From the NCBI GenBank assembly GCA_036768485.1, contig JAVLUZ010000154.1, forward strand, positions 48,097,786-48,161,785: DNA of 64,000 bases, written 5' to 3'. Positions 1 through 12,485 of this stretch are shown piece after piece. This DNA comes from Mermis nigrescens. Taxonomy: Eukaryota; Nematoda; Enoplea; Mermithida; Mermithidae. The stretch's first letter is position 1. Every line of letters starts with the position of its first letter. A program made the translations under genes and the position numbers. A model generated the notes under the pieces. It had not been told where the DNA came from and did not search any database. It worked only from the letters and a program-made list of their open reading frames with translations.

Positions 1-890
1 CTCATTAGTTGTTGCATAGGAGTGTGAATTAGACGGTTTTTTACAGTTTTTTATGTGGCCAAGCATATCTAACTCAGTTTTACATTCTATGCAGTCTGAT
101 TGATTTCAAAAGGTAGACGGTTAAAAAATCTAGGGGAGACTTTTTTTATTTTTTTTAAAAAGTAATATTTTCGAATTTAGAGGAGGTTTATTGTAAAGTG
201 TCTGGGACAAAAAGATATTTTTTCCTGCTATATTCTCAACTTGGTAGATAGAACGTGTTAACTACCTTTAAAATGTGCCTCGTCTCAAGCGCTACACGTC
301 AAAATTTATTTTGATTCTTTACAATCAATATTGCGTTTTTAGTGCAAGTGTAAACTTTACACTGAAAAATTTTTTCGCCCATACCGTCGTGGATGATGAA
401 TTAGAAAAAAATGTTTTTTCTAATTAGTAGGTTACGAATCTGGTCTTAAAATTTCTTTACACTCATTGGTTGTTGCACAGGAGTGTAAATTAGACGGTTT
501 TTTTTACTGTTTTCATGTGCAAGAGCATATCTAACTCAGTTTAACATTCTATGCAGTCTGATTGGTTTCAAAAGGTAGACGGTTATAAAATCTAGGGGAA
601 ACTTTTTTTTCAGAAAGTAATATTTTCGAATTTAGAGGCGGTTTATTGCAAAGAGTCTGAGACAAAAAATTATTTTTTCTCTGCCATATTCTCCACTTAG
701 TAGAAAGAACGTGGTAACTACCTTTAAAACCTGCATCGTCGTAAGCGCTACACGTCAAAATTTATTTTGTTTCTTTACAATCAATATTGCGTTATTAGTG
801 CAGGGGTAAACTTTACACTGAAAAAATTTTTTTCCGCCCAGAGCGTCGTGGATGATGAATTTTTTGAAAAAAATGTTCTCTGTGAGGTCA
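1..890 (+). repeat. Tandem duplication, period about 461 bp
   Basis: Bases 1-430 recur at 462-890: both units open with CTCATT(A/G)GTTGTTGCA(T/C)AGGAG, run through TCTATGCAGTCTGATTG and end near the same GTGGATGATGAATT. The units differ by scattered substitutions and small indels, so the duplication is not recent. Short ORFs here are repeat translation. Confidence 0.8.
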
Positions 891-1209
891 GAATAACGAA
901 TCTGACCTTCAAACTTTTCTACAATCAATACACAGTACCAGGGGTTCAAACTTTACACTCTAGTGGATGAGTAGAAAAACAGATTTTGTCCAAGATTTCT
1001 CTGCCAACTTTTTCGGTCATGAATTAAGATAGATTAAATAAATAAAAATAAAGTAACTTTCAAGGGCTACACGTCGAAGCAAACCGCATTCAAAAAACTT
1101 AATTTTGAGTTGTTTATGGGGGTGTAAAGTTCGAAATCTGAGGTGTAAAATTGGCGAAAAAACAGGTTTTTTCGTATTTAATTGGTAAATTATATCAAAT
1201 ATTTTGCGG

Positions 1210-1666
1210 AACATAAGTTTGGCACATACAAACGTACTACAATCAGAGGGCTACAACTGGCCCAAACCGAATTTTTTTACACTCAATGGGGCGGGGCGTT
1301 CGGTTCAGATTTTTAAAGCTTACAATGTGGTGGACAGTGAAAAATACGTGTTTGTCCATATTTTTTGTTCGCCACCCCTTAAAAAGTACTTTATTTTTAT
1401 CCTATTCGACCTCTCCCGACTTCTTCACTTCATATTTTTGTTTGCCACCCCTTAGAAAGTACTTTATTTTTATCCTATTCGACCTCTCCCGACTTCTGAA
1501 CAGAGAAAGTGGCGAACAAAAATATGGACAAACACGTATTTTTCACTGTCCACCACATTGTAAACTTTAAAAATCTGAACCTAACGCCCCATTGAGTGTA
1601 TATAAATTCGGTTTGGGCCAGTTTGTAGCCTTTGATTGTAGTACGTTTGTATGTGCCAATCTTATG
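1210..1666. repeat. Long imperfect palindrome
   Basis: The left arm (1210-1378, starting ACATAAGTTTGGCACATAC) is the inverted complement of 1506-1666 (ending GTATGTGCCAATCTTATG). Each arm is about 165 bp. The spacer of about 125 bp holds a direct duplication of AAAGTACTTTATTTTTATCC (1383 and 1458). As RNA this would fold into one very long hairpin. Confidence 0.8.
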
Positions 1667-1669
1667 TTT

Positions 1670-2940
1670 GTAAACTTTACACTAAAAAATTTTTTGGAAA
1701 AAATCGGTTTGGTTTTTTTTGAAACAGATGAAAAAACCGATTGATTGCCCCATATGTACATTCTTGTGCTCTATTTCCATACGCACGTACACGACCGTTA
1801 AGCGCAACGCTTAAGCGAATCGCCCGGGACCACCTTCCCCTAAAAATAATCATATTTTTCATTCCTTTCCCACACATATTTTCAATCAAAATCCGGGATA
1901 GGAAAATGGGCACTCGGGCTTAATGCGACTTGAGTACGAATTGGTATGTGTGTTATCATATCTTACGTGTGTTAAAAGATCATATGTGCGTGTCTCATAT
2001 TTGTGCCTGTCTCGTTTGTACATACCTTTACCGAAAGCTTTTACCCATAAGCCTATTGTCGTATTCATAGATCCTTTTCATATCTCTTGGTTCGTGTTGT
2101 TACGCCTCTTTTTCCGCGTCAGTTAAAACTGCGTGCGAGCGCAGGTTTGACGGCACTTTAAGATTTTACATTTTACAATTAGTTTTTGAGCCTGAGAGCT
2201 CTCCGCCAGCTTCCGCGCTGAGCGTATCTTTTTTCTTTTCGTCGCCGTACGTGAGCAGACTCCGTACGTGCCCTTTTATCTGCTTGGTTGCAGAACTCGT
2301 CTGTTAGTTTTCCTGCGTAGTGTGCACGCTTCTTTTCGCCGTACGCTTTGTTTTTAATCATTCGTGTTTGTGCCAATTGGCATCAGTTGTATACCTTTGG
2401 CAAGGCTTTGTGCCCTTGTTTAATCACATTGTTTGATTTTACCCGATTAGCGTAACACGACGGTCGGCATCATGTATCCTCCATGCTGTCGCTTTTTAAT
2501 TGCTTCATCATTTTTCTGCCCAAAAAATATTGTAAAAATTAATTATTTAATTAACGATGCTGGGCTCGGTTAAATTTCCGTGCTGTTGAATTCTGTCCTT
2601 GTGCTACACTATACTTAGGATCCCTCAATATTTTCAAGCACGAGAATTCGGTCCAAAACAAGTTAAATAATATTATTTTTGAGCCCTCAATTAGGTTTCC
2701 GGGAATTACTTTAATTAGGTATTTAATCTCAAAGGGGTTAATTAAGTAAGTTCACTAGGTGCGTGCGTAGAGGGCCGGGCTACTTTGAATAGGCCGGGCC
2801 GCTTGCCCCCGAATCGCCGGCTGGTGATCGACCTCCTAAAAAGGGCGAGAACCACCGTGTGAGCGCATAAGCTTGAGATTCGGGTTAAGTAAGCGAAGTG
2901 AACGTGGCTTGAGTCTACGTTTACACATCTGATATTTATT
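1670..2940. other. No gene recognised
   Basis: The sequence is less AT-extreme than its surroundings and has no clear repeat of the other families. All ORFs are 60-80 codons with no recognisable motif. It sits inside the collinear repeat block, but I found no obvious match for it in the second copy. Confidence 0.5.
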
Positions 2941-3462
2941 TGTCTTTGGGCCATTGTGGAGACTTAATTTTTTCATAAATGTTGATCGTAATATCAGAAT
3001 TACGAATCCAACTGAAATTTTCTTTAAACTCTGTGGTTGTGTAAAGTTTACACTGCATATTAATTCTTGTTCTAGAGCCTTGCGGAAGCTTAACTTTTTT
3101 CAAAATGTTCTACGTTAAATCAGAATTGAGAATCTGACTGTTAGTTTTCTCTACAACTAGTAGTTGCGTGAAGTTTGCACTAATCATTTGTTGTTAAAAT
3201 GTAGTTTATACTACAAATTTATTTTACTTCCAAATCTGAGCGTTAGTGTTCCTTACACTTGATATTTGCGTAAAGTTAATGCTGAAAAACTTTGATCTGT
3301 TAAAATAATGTAAGGTTGCCTTGTTTGAAAAGGATAATGCTGATGTTAAGAACAGTATTGTTTTCCGAGTTCTTGGACTGCTGTCATTATTGTGGCATGT
3401 GGCATGTTACTGTATGTGTTACTAACTGATGTACTCAAATCATACTAATTAAAAGTGAGGTA

Positions 3463-4213
3463 CTAGCAAAGAAAAATGCTCCGATGGAACAAAAAAGATG
3501 AATATACTTGGAATTGTGGATTATTAAGGATGTAAAAGGAGGGGACTAGGAAAAATCTACCTAGTCGCAAAATCTGCTAAAAATCAGATTTTCTCTAAGC
3601 AACGCAAAAAAGCGATGTATATTCTGCGGCCAACAGATTAAAATAAATATTTAACCAAAAAAAATGATTGAAAAAGCAGCACGTTAGCTTATGCAGTAGC
3701 TATGGGAAATGATATCGAGTAAACTAACAGTCTAAGCCAATTGAATGAAATAGCAAACATTGAAGACAATTGGAGACATGGTTGGTTTAAAACAGTAGGA
3801 AACGCGTAAGTTGACTTGAAAAATGTAGATACACTAGCATGCCTGAAACGATTGTGTGCACTAATCAATCGGCCCCTGCTTTGCTTGCTATAATGCTCAT
3901 AACAAAATAAAACAACTTAAAATACAATACCTCTTAGTTTTCTATCAATCAGGTGCCAGCAATTTAAAAAAGTAACCTTGATAGATTTCGTACACTCTTA
4001 TCTGAAACTTCGAACATTATTTAAAAAAGACACTTTTTTAGAGGCCGCAGAATATACTTCGATTTTTTGCGTTGCTTAGAGAAAATCTGATTTTTAGCGG
4101 ATTTTGCGACTTTAGGTAGATTTTTCCTAGTTCCCTCCTTTTACATCCTTAATAATCCATAATTCCAAGTATATTCATCTTTTTTGTTCCATCGGAGCAT
4201 TTTGCTTTGCTAG
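3463..4213. mobile_element. Nonautonomous element with ~180 bp terminal inverted repeats, copy 1
   Basis: The left end CTAGCAAAGAAAAATGCTCC is mirrored at the right end (GGAGCATTTTGCTTTGCTAG at 4194-4213). The inverted match extends about 180 bp inward on each side, to TATTCTGCGGCC and GGCCGCAGAATATA. The core of about 390 bp encodes nothing. The second copy (51995-52758) is flanked by TA on both sides, which fits a Tc1/mariner-type TA target; here the right flank no longer matches. Confidence 0.85.
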
Positions 4214-4970
4214 GAATATTTACGAAAAATCAGTATAACTGCTCTGCCTTTATTCATCTTAGAAATTCAATCAAGTATTAGAAACTTAAAATATTGCAGA
4301 GACATTTAAGATAATTGGCTCAAATCTATTTCTGCGTTTACTACTTCCAGTCCTTATCACCGAGGTCGGTGCCGGTGCCAGTCCCATCTCTGATCTCAAC
4401 ATAATAATACTTTGTAAACTCAAGTGACTGTAGCGAAAATTGTGATGGATTTCGGTGCCTCCTGATCTCACATCCTCTATTTCATTCCTTCTTGGCCACG
4501 CGAGTGATCGGTCTGAATTCCCAAAATAAAACTTTCAAAAATCTTCCCTCGTTTTTTCACGATTTTAATGCCAACGAATAGAGCTCGATGAGAAATGTGG
4601 AAAAATTGCTTCATTCCCTACCATCAATTTTTCAGCACTGACGTCTGAAAATTTTTGGGCCCTAAGAATTTTGGCACCGCCCTATCCATGTATGCTGGCC
4701 ACTCTGCCGAACATGTGCATATATGATAGCAAGCAACTAGCGAAGCACCATATTCCAAGTAAAAATCAACTTTTTTAATTAAATTAAAAATTCAAATTGA
4801 GAATGAAAAATAAATCAATATATGTATGCACATAAGGTAGTTAATTAGGCATTATATACGACTAAATCGCGCGTTTGTGTAAATACGAGCAGAACGAATC
4901 ACATAATTACAAAAATAAGCACAACTCTAGAATCGTCGAAAAGTTTGTCTTATTCGAATATTGTTTTGCG
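4214..4970. other. No feature recognised
   Basis: AT-rich sequence with short ORFs only. I see no repeat family shared with the rest of the window and no coding signal. Confidence 0.4.
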
Positions 4971-4974
4971 CTGA

Positions 4975-5256
4975 GAGCATACGTGGGCAGCAGGCAAATT
5001 CTGAGGGGGTAGGGGTGCAAGATTTTTCGAAGGTCAAAAAATGGCCTCAAAAATGGTGGTATGGCGAAAAAGCACCATTTTTCGACGTTTCTCATCGAGC
5101 ACTATCCATTGGCATCAAAAAAATTGCGAAAAAACGGGAAAAAAATTTCAAAAATTGATTTCTGGGGGTATTTTGATTTCTGTCTGGGAGGGTCTTTTGG
5201 CTTCTCTGGGGGGTGCATACCCCGAAACCCCCTCACACCCAGGTGTGGCTACAAGG
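4975..5256 (+). repeat. Dispersed repeat, GTGGGCAGC family, copy 1
   Basis: It runs from CGTGGGCAGCAGGCAAATTC through ATGGCCT(C/T)AAAAATGGTGG and ends ACCCAGGTGTGG. Related copies are at 8460-8660, 18190-18460 and 54684-54950. All share the phrase CACTATCCATTGGCATCAAA (less clearly in the 8.46 kb copy) and G-runs near the 3' end. The family is short and noncoding. Local ORFs are shadows of the repeat. Confidence 0.7.
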
Positions 5257-5483
5257 CTTTAAGAGTGTTGAATAAACGGGCGTGGCAACAGGTTCCATCT
5301 GCATGGAACCTTGATTCGCATAAAATTCAGATCTTACCCCAGAATTTATCATGACAACCGTCAATCTGATCGTTTTTAAATTTTGACCAACCTCAAAACC
5401 GTTCATACTTCAAGTTTAAGAAAAATAATTCAAAGACGAAAACATAATTACAGAGTGGCGCAAAAAATCATCCATTATATCCA

Positions 5484-5690
5484 TGCATGTAAGACGGTGG
5501 ATCTCCCATCCGAAGTTGGCCGTCCCCCATCCCCTCCAAAGCCAGAAAAGTTTTGACCCCTCAATTTACAAAAATTGAATTTTTTGGCCGTTTTTGGCCA
5601 AAAACTGAGGTCATTCACCCCCTTCCCTCTACAAATGGCAGGGGGAACCCTCCTGCCAAGCTTTTGAGCCATTACGATGAATGATCATAC
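5484..5690 (-). mobile_element. G-rich MITE, CATGTAAC family (minus orientation)
   Basis: A diverged member of the family whose best example is at 16701-16925. It shows the same order in reverse complement: a CATGTAA end, a GGCCGTCCCCCAT block, AAAATTGAATTTTTTGGCC, G/C-runs, then GAGCCATTAC. No ORF is meaningful. Confidence 0.6.
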
Positions 5691-6530
5691 CTGTGACAAT
5701 AACTTTTGCTTCGTAACAGCTCTGACCATGCGGACTTTTGCAGTTTATACAAAATTTATCTGACTGTAATTATAATAAGTCTGCGAAGTTTTGTTGAATA
5801 ATCTCGCTTAGCCGAGTCAAAACATTAATTTCACGGGAAGTCACTTTTTAACCTTGAATTTTCAAAGCGTTATAAACGAGGGTCGACAAGGATTGTAATT
5901 TTTACAGACCGGTATATTCTTTTGTGAAATGTGATAAAGCAATAAAAATCATAACAAAGCAAACAAAATTGATTGAAGCGAACTAATTTTAAAATATAAT
6001 CATCATTAAATAATCTTTATTTTCTGTTTTACAGCTTAAATTCTTAGAGTTTGTCGCAAAAAGGATGACATGCAATAAGCTTATTGCTTCATGTTAGCTA
6101 GCGAAGCTGGCTAGAGAACTTTCGTAGACACGTTTGAGAAACTTATTTTGCTTTAAGTTTGCAAACTTTCTTTTATAATGCATGGTTAGCCAACTTAATA
6201 CATCATTTTTATTCGGTGATTTTCCCATAAAATGATTATGAATTTTCAACGATTGATAAACACTCTTTTTTATTTTGTACAAGGTCCGTTTGTACAAGTA
6301 CAAAGACGGTACCCAATGATCTTTACACATTTTGTACATAGTAAATGCTAACGCAATATAATATGGTACCGTATATATGCTTTTGATGTACTACGTAAAT
6401 TCACTTTTTAAACCTGTGGTGGAGTACTGTGACGTCGGACAATTCCGGCATTTTTTAGCGTTTTCGTGTAGATTTTATGCTTTTTTTAATGACAGATATA
6501 CATAGTTCAAAACACCAAATGTGAGCGGAG
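5691..6530. other. No gene; one fragment of the TGTACA repeat
   Basis: Mostly unassigned AT-rich sequence. Bases 6280-6365 (TGTACAAGGTCCGTTTGTAC onward) are a decayed end of the TGTACA hairpin repeat described at 14008-14440. Confidence 0.45.
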
Positions 6531-6533
6531 CAG

Positions 6534-7410
6534 TGTTTTTTGTACAAGGTCCGTTTGCGCATGTACAAAGATGGTCCACAAACGTCTTTGTACATTTTGT
6601 ACATGCAAATTTTTGTGTACTATAATATAGTACAGTAGCGATTTTAGAGTGGTAAAACAGGGTTTTCGATCTTTCGTAGTGTATTTTAGCTAATTTCTAG
6701 GTTTCTGACGCCAAAAATTACTAAAAGTTGTCTCAAAACGGCGCGAAGCGCAGAAAAATTTGACATTTTTCCATTCTAAATGCAAATTCTGCCATTTTGA
6801 AGATATGTGGGACAAACAATTCCTTAGTGTGAACTTGAGAATCACAATTTTGGCTGATTTAGGTCAATAAACTCCGCGCTGGAACTCCGAAAAGAGAAAT
6901 AAAACAGTTATCAACACCAGGAAATCTTGATACTCGTATTTATGACTTTCAAACTTAACTTTTGCTGTTATAAAACATACAGAACAAATCATTATGTGGT
7001 ACTTATGTACTTATAATTTATTCTGACCAGACATGTAACAGTAGGCATGGGGAACCCCCCCCATCGAAAGACAGCCGTCCCCCATCCCCCAGAATCAGAA
7101 AATTTTTGAACCCAGATTTTTCAAAAAACTTGCGATTTTTGGCCATTCGTAGGTGGCTTTTTTGGCCATTTTAAACCAAAAATTAGAGGTCCCTCACCCC
7201 CCCCCCCCCAATGGCCGGGACCCCTCCCCCTCAAAATTTCGAGCCGTTATATGTATGATTCCGAAGCAAAACAAAGGAAATTCCAGGAAGATTTTGATAT
7301 TTTTACTGGTTTCATTCTCGAAAAATTTTTGTACATGTACAAAGCCTTAAAGGTGCTAAAAAGTCTTTCTACATACACCCGGAAAAATCTTTGCCGAATC
7401 CAAAAATTAA
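6534..7410 (+). repeat. TGTACA hairpin repeat, interrupted copy
   Basis: The 5' two-thirds (6534-6840) run from TTTTTTGTACAAGGTCCG through GATTTTAGAGTGGTAAAACA and AACGGCGCGAAGCGC. The 3' end module appears only at 7310-7410 (TTTGTACATGTACAAAG to ATCTTTGCCGAAT). The 470 bp between them includes a G-rich CATGTAAC MITE. Compare the uninterrupted copy at 14008-14440. Confidence 0.6.
7030..7262 (-). mobile_element. G-rich MITE, CATGTAAC family (minus orientation)
   Basis: Reverse-complement member of the family. It opens near CATGTAACAGTAGGC, contains GCCGTCCCCCATCCCC and a 12-C run, and ends TTTCGAGCCGTTATATGTATG. It is noncoding. Confidence 0.65.
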
Positions 7411-8252
7411 CCGTGTTCATAAAAGTAATTCACGAACTTAAGGTCCTCTGCTTAAATTCAAGAAATAAACAATGCAAGGTGAAACAGAAGCAACCAAATG
7501 CATAAAAAAGATTGATTTCGTGATAAATTGTTTCTTCGTGCCTGTCATTTACATTTACAGATGAAATTTTAATCGGTTTTTTTGCTGAAAAAATGATTTT
7601 CAGTAGACTTCATGTTTTGAACTAGCCACTGATAGCCTAGCTAATGAAACTTTGTACTTTCACAGAATAATGGAAATGTAATTTGCAACAAGTTTTGGCC
7701 GTCAGTGATCACAATTTCTCAAATTTTTCCGGTGCTTCGCGCCGGATAATACTTTTTAATGACATTCATTTACTTTCTTGGCGGTCTGGAAGCAAATTTT
7801 TGCCCATGAAATAGGTTACAAAACGATTTCAAGAGCATAAACACCTATTTCAGCATAGATTTATTCTATTTTCAAGATGACTTTTGAAAATTTTCGACGT
7901 TCCACGTCAAAATGCTACAAATACAGGAAATCGTGCATTAAATTCCGCTTCTAAACGCCCCTTTGCATAAATTTCACAAATATTCCGGCGCTTTAAGTCG
8001 TTTTTTCGCTTAAGTCAAAGAGATTTAATAATTTTTTCGCAAAAAATTGTCGAAAATTTCAAAATTTTTTAAATAAAAGTTTAGTGATTTTAAATATAAG
8101 TAGACAACACAAAACGCCGAAAAAAGCTATTTCGACTGTTTCTATTTCTGACTGTTTCTGTAAAAGTTGGGGTACCGCCCCCTTAGGAAAATCATAGATC
8201 CGTAACTGCTATGTATATGCATGCATAAACTAAATTTTATCTTCCAAGCCCC
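7411..8252. other. No gene recognised
   Basis: AT-rich sequence with one GC micro-palindrome (GGTGCTTCGCGCCGG at 7731). No protein motif and no intact element seen. Confidence 0.4.
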
Positions 8253-8660
8253 GATCGTGCATGTAACAAAGGTAATACCCCACCCAAAGTCGGTCGTCCC
8301 TTATCTCCCCAAAACCAAGAAATTGTAATCCCACCCCGATTTTTGCCAAAAAACTTGTGGTTTTTAAACATTCTATACGTGCTTTTCTTGCCATTTTTGG
8401 CCAAAAATTGAATAACATCCATTCACTCCCCTCTGAAATTGGCCGACTGCCTACCACCATAGGTGGGCGGCACCAAAATTCTGGGGGGTGCAATATTTTT
8501 TCGAAGGTAAAAAATGGCCTTAAAAATGGTGGTATGGCGAAAAAGCATCATTTGTCAACGTTCAAGAAAATTTTCAAAAATTGAATTCTGGGGGGGGCTA
8601 TTTTGGTTTCTGGGAAGAGTGCATATCCCCTAACCCCCACGCCCAGGTATGCCTCCCACC
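8253..8660. repeat. G-rich MITE (minus) abutting a GTGGGCAGC-family repeat
   Basis: Bases 8253-8450 are a CATGTAAC-family MITE in minus orientation (CATGTAACAAAGGTAATACC, then AAAGTCGGTCGTCCC). It runs straight into a GTGGGCGGC-family repeat at 8460-8660 (GTGGGCGGCACCAAAATTC to CGCCCAGGTATG). ORFs spanning the junction are artefacts. Confidence 0.55.
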
Positions 8661-9237
8661 ACACCACCCAAAATTTTGAGCAGCCTCATGTTTGGCCATG
8701 ATACAATGATGCTTACCAAAGCTAGCGTCGCCAATCAGCTTATAGTCCGTTATAACTACAGTAAGACCGTTGACTGTAACGGAAATAGTGCGGGCGCTGT
8801 TCTGGTCGACGTGCTTGCGAAAAAATGTTTTCGGCGGTTTTCGGCGTACGCCGTTCAGCGAGCCCTTTTTTCGACCACGCGTGGACGGAACTGGCTTCGT
8901 TGTACTACTGGAGCTAGGACCTTATAAGACCATATATGTAGGAGGAGAAAAAACTTTGACCCTCCCATTTCTGCAAAAATTCTGCGTATTTTTGACCGTT
9001 TGGTCTGGACCATACATGATCTTAGGGCGAGGGTTTGAGAGATTTTCGCACTCCCAGAAAAATTGATTTAAAGCCCTCTCAGATATTTTTTCACCCCTTC
9101 CCGCCAAGAATTCGCGATTTTCCTAAAGTTTCCTAAAAATTTCGTATGAAAAGATGCTGTTTTAATCGTTTTCAGCTATCTTATTGCTCAAAAGTGTCAA
9201 ATTTTCGGCGCTTTGCGCCATTATACTACTGTTTTGA

Positions 9238-9740
9238 TCAGGCCCGTATCCAGGATCTGGCCAGGGGGGGGGTTGGACCCAACATAAATTGGTCTATATC
9301 TCGGAAAATTTGTCGGTAAAGCCCGCAAAAACCGCATTTTTTGACGTTTCTCGACATGCTCTATCCATTAGGATTGTAGAATTAGAACTTTTTTGAAAAC
9401 AATTTTTCCAACTCAAAAGGCTATAAAAAACGTCATTTTTTGGTCGCGCTTGGGCCAAAATTAAGAGAAATACTTCATATCCGGCGCTAAGCGCCGGAAA
9501 TTTGAAGACTTTCACGATAATATCATCCAGTTTTTCCATCTTTCCGTGCATTAACTTACCTTCTAAAATTTTTTCCGGCTAAGGGGGCCGGTTGCCTTCC
9601 GCCCCCTGAATACGGTCCTGATTTTCGCTGTATTTTCTTCAATACATTGGCGTTCAGCCCCTCTTGAATATGGCAGGGTAGGGGGAAAGGGGCGGCCGCC
9701 CCCGCCCTTTTGGATACGGCCCTGGTTTTGGCTATATTTT
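9238..9740. repeat. Repeat with CCCGTATCC ends
   Basis: It starts CAGGCCCGTATCCAGGATC and ends near TTGGATACGGCCCTGG, which is an inverted match. Inside, a CTGAATACGGTCCTG module recurs about 120 bp before the end with the same following sequence (ATACATT(G/C)GCGTTCA). This suggests two overlapping or tandem copies. It is noncoding. Confidence 0.5.
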
Positions 9741-10253
9741 CTTCGATACATTCGCGTTCATTTGTTTTTCTTCAAACTTTTTACGTTTTCATGCTTTAAA
9801 AGGATAGAGCATCGTCAGAAACACCGAGAAACGATGTTTTTACGCGTATCTGACATTTTTTAGTCCAAAAAGGGGGCATTAAAAGTTAAACCATCCGTAG
9901 AATTCCCATGCAGTACGTGTCTCGATAACACTTCGATAAAAATTCACGAAGTGCATTTAAAAGTCCGCCAAAACAGGTTTTTAGCTTGTGAAAGCATAAA
10001 TTTCCGGCGCTTCGCGCCAGATTTATTGTTTCTGTATACTTTTCGTCTTTACACCGCTCAAAGTTTGAGTTAAACTTGGAGAAGGCGTCAAATATTTGCG
10101 GCGATTCGCGCCAAATGATAAGTTTTCTGGTTTTTGTTTGCAGAGCACAAAGATTGAGTACAATGACGAAAAGTTAAGAAATTGTTCATAGACTGGATAA
10201 TGAAAAATCAGATGCGGACATAGTTCAAGCGACAGAATTTTGTTTATGAGCAG

Positions 10254-10640
10254 TGGTGTAGCTGTGGGGGGACTGAAGGGGGACTAGTCCATCCAAGAAT
10301 TTCGGAAGTACGAGAATTTTTCACAAGGGTCCTTCAGAGGAAAAAATGGAAAATTCTTTAAGATGGCCACCAGAAAGACCGCTCGAATAGATTTTTGCAA
10401 ACTTCTGAACTGATAAACATAAAATTGTTAGGCACATTGCTCCTATTTATTTACAGCATATTTTTTAATATTTCTAAATATAGTTCAAATAAAGTTAAAT
10501 TTTTTAGAATTTTTTGATGCATAGATATCGCAAAGAAAAGCTAAAAAACACCATTATTTTCGTTGATCTATGAATTGTTGTTGAGATATCCGACTTCAAA
10601 ATTTTCGTCCCACCCCGAGTTCGAAGGTCAGCTACGCCCC
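10254..10640. mobile_element. hAT-like MITE, CAGGGGCGTAGC-type ends
   Basis: The left end CAGTGGTGTAGCTG pairs with the right end CAGCTACGCCCCTG. CAG(G/T)GGYGTAGC termini are common among hAT superfamily elements. No convincing 8-bp TSD was found, so the exact limits are uncertain. A related element is at 26503-27095. Confidence 0.55.
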
Positions 10641-12485
10641 TGAGTCTGAAATAAAGTATTAAATCTTTAAAATTCTTCTTCACCATTGTACAAAGCTCGT
10701 AGAGAAACGATAAAATAAATCTTTTTTTCGAATATCACTACTAACAACGGCTTGAAATTTTGGGTGGACGGTCCTCGGCCATTTTTAGGGAAGGGGGTAA
10801 ATAATGACCTCTAATTCTCGGTCAAAAACGGCCAAATAACACCTAAAAACGGCCAATAAACATACATTTTTCCAAAAATGGGCGGGGATCAGAAAGGTTG
10901 TGGCCTCTTGAAAAATATTTGAATGGAATCCTCTCCTGTCAATATTATTAGCGTGATTATTTTGGAAATGTTCATGAATTAACTTCTCTGCAGCTTTTAA
11001 CCAGTTTTATCGAGCTTTTATGAAATTAGCGCCAGGCATATCTTATTTTTCTCTTCGTTGTATTACATTATGTACATCTGACATGCTTCAAGAAAGATGT
11101 TAACAAAAATTGAATAATATTAGACGTAGACCAGCATGAAGTCAAAAACTGCACCAATTTCGATCTGACATTTTATGTATAAATGAGCAATAAATGCAGA
11201 AGCGATATATTAATTAAAATGTGAAAAAATTTTAATATTTGAATGGAATCCTCAACAAGGATTACATTTTTGACAAAAAGTATTCCAGGAAAGTATTCCC
11301 GTTACATCAAAGCAATTATTCCAGCATTTCCTGAAAATGTCTCGCAAGGAATACACTTTTCGAAAACACCTTCAGCAATAACAGAGTTATTCTCTCAGAA
11401 AATCCAAAAGAACAGCGCCTATTCCATCATTTTCCGTAAGAATCATAAATTTATGAATGAACTGAAAAATAATAAAGGAAAAATAATAGGAAAGCAGAAG
11501 AGTACGTTATCGAACGAGACTAAGATTGTGAAGTTTAAAGTCTAGAAAATTCCTGACATTGCTTTTGTGCAATTTACAAAGGTCTAAGGACAAACTTAAG
11601 AGCTTCATCAACGCATCTAGACATATCCAGCAAAAATTAAAAAATAACATTTTGCGTTACATGTTTTAGAAGCTGTGCACTAGCTTCGTGAATAATACAA
11701 GAGTTCTGATTATTCTAAGATCTCAGCGATTTGTTAAAGATGCTTTATAACAATCAGCCTCCACGCTTTTCTGTACTTCATCTAAAGTCTCTACTCTCTG
11801 TGAAATCTAATACAGTGAACATGAAAATATTCGAGAAATGGCACTGTTTTACTTAAAAATTAACCGGGCAGCTTTAGCAGCAAAAATTCACCAAAATTCA
11901 CATGCTTCTGCATCAGACTTTGAGATGCAAACTGAACATTAAAATAATGCTTAATATTCACATTAGCCGTGTACTAAATCAGTGTAAATTATTAATAGTG
12001 CATAGAAAGACCTGCTTTATTCTTATAAAAGATTTGCTTAATCAAAATATTATCGTGTTTTACGATTAAAGAAAAGTAGCTGTAGTACATACATATCTCA
12101 TCAGAATAAATGTTACATCAAAACACCGATTAACGATGCACCAGAAACGTCGCGGACAGGGAAATATGGTAAAAAACAATGTTTCTGGAGAGTAACATGA
12201 AAAATCAGTTGTATTTCAAGCTGCGTAGGACGAGTCTGCAATTAAACTACTGATTTGAAAGTATATAAAACCATTTTAATTGTAAAGGGATCTCATATAT
12301 AATATTTCACTATTAAAATCAGCAATCTATTAGTGGGCTAGTAGGTACATTGCAAATACATATACATATACATTATGTACACACACTAAACATATGACTT
12401 ACAAACGCACATGTATACCTACATATATAGTATATATACACTGAGGCCGCTCTCGATCCCGGTCTCCAGAGCCCGGTTCCGGTCC
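10641..12485. other. No gene; truncated G-rich MITE at 10752-10905
   Basis: Bases 10752-10905 carry the left part of a CATGTAAC-family MITE (GAAATTTTGGGTGG to GGCCAAATAACACC). The remainder is AT-rich. A 100-codon ORF at 11243-11545 has no recognisable motif and a lysine/asparagine-rich composition expected by chance in AT-rich DNA. Confidence 0.4.

Larger units (their letters stand above)
1..4213 (+). repeat. Dispersed ~4 kb repeat, copy 1
   Basis: This block is collinear with 49000-52758. Matching anchors are 1021-1200 with 49505-49690 (both hold a GGGGTGTAAAGTTCGAAATC stretch), 2950-3110 with 50650-50820, and 3310-3466 with 51845-51990 (both hold AAAAGGATAATGCTGATG). Both copies end in the same TIR element at the same place, so that element was inside the unit before it was copied. 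The unit is strewn with the palindrome GTAAAGTTTAC, often followed by ACT, at irregular spacing. No convincing protein is encoded. The left limit lies outside the window. It could be a nonautonomous DNA element or a segmental duplication. Confidence 0.7.

Noticed and set aside
11243..11545. 100-codon plus-strand ORF
   Set aside because: Composition is what AT-rich DNA gives by chance; no domain, no splice context, no second copy.
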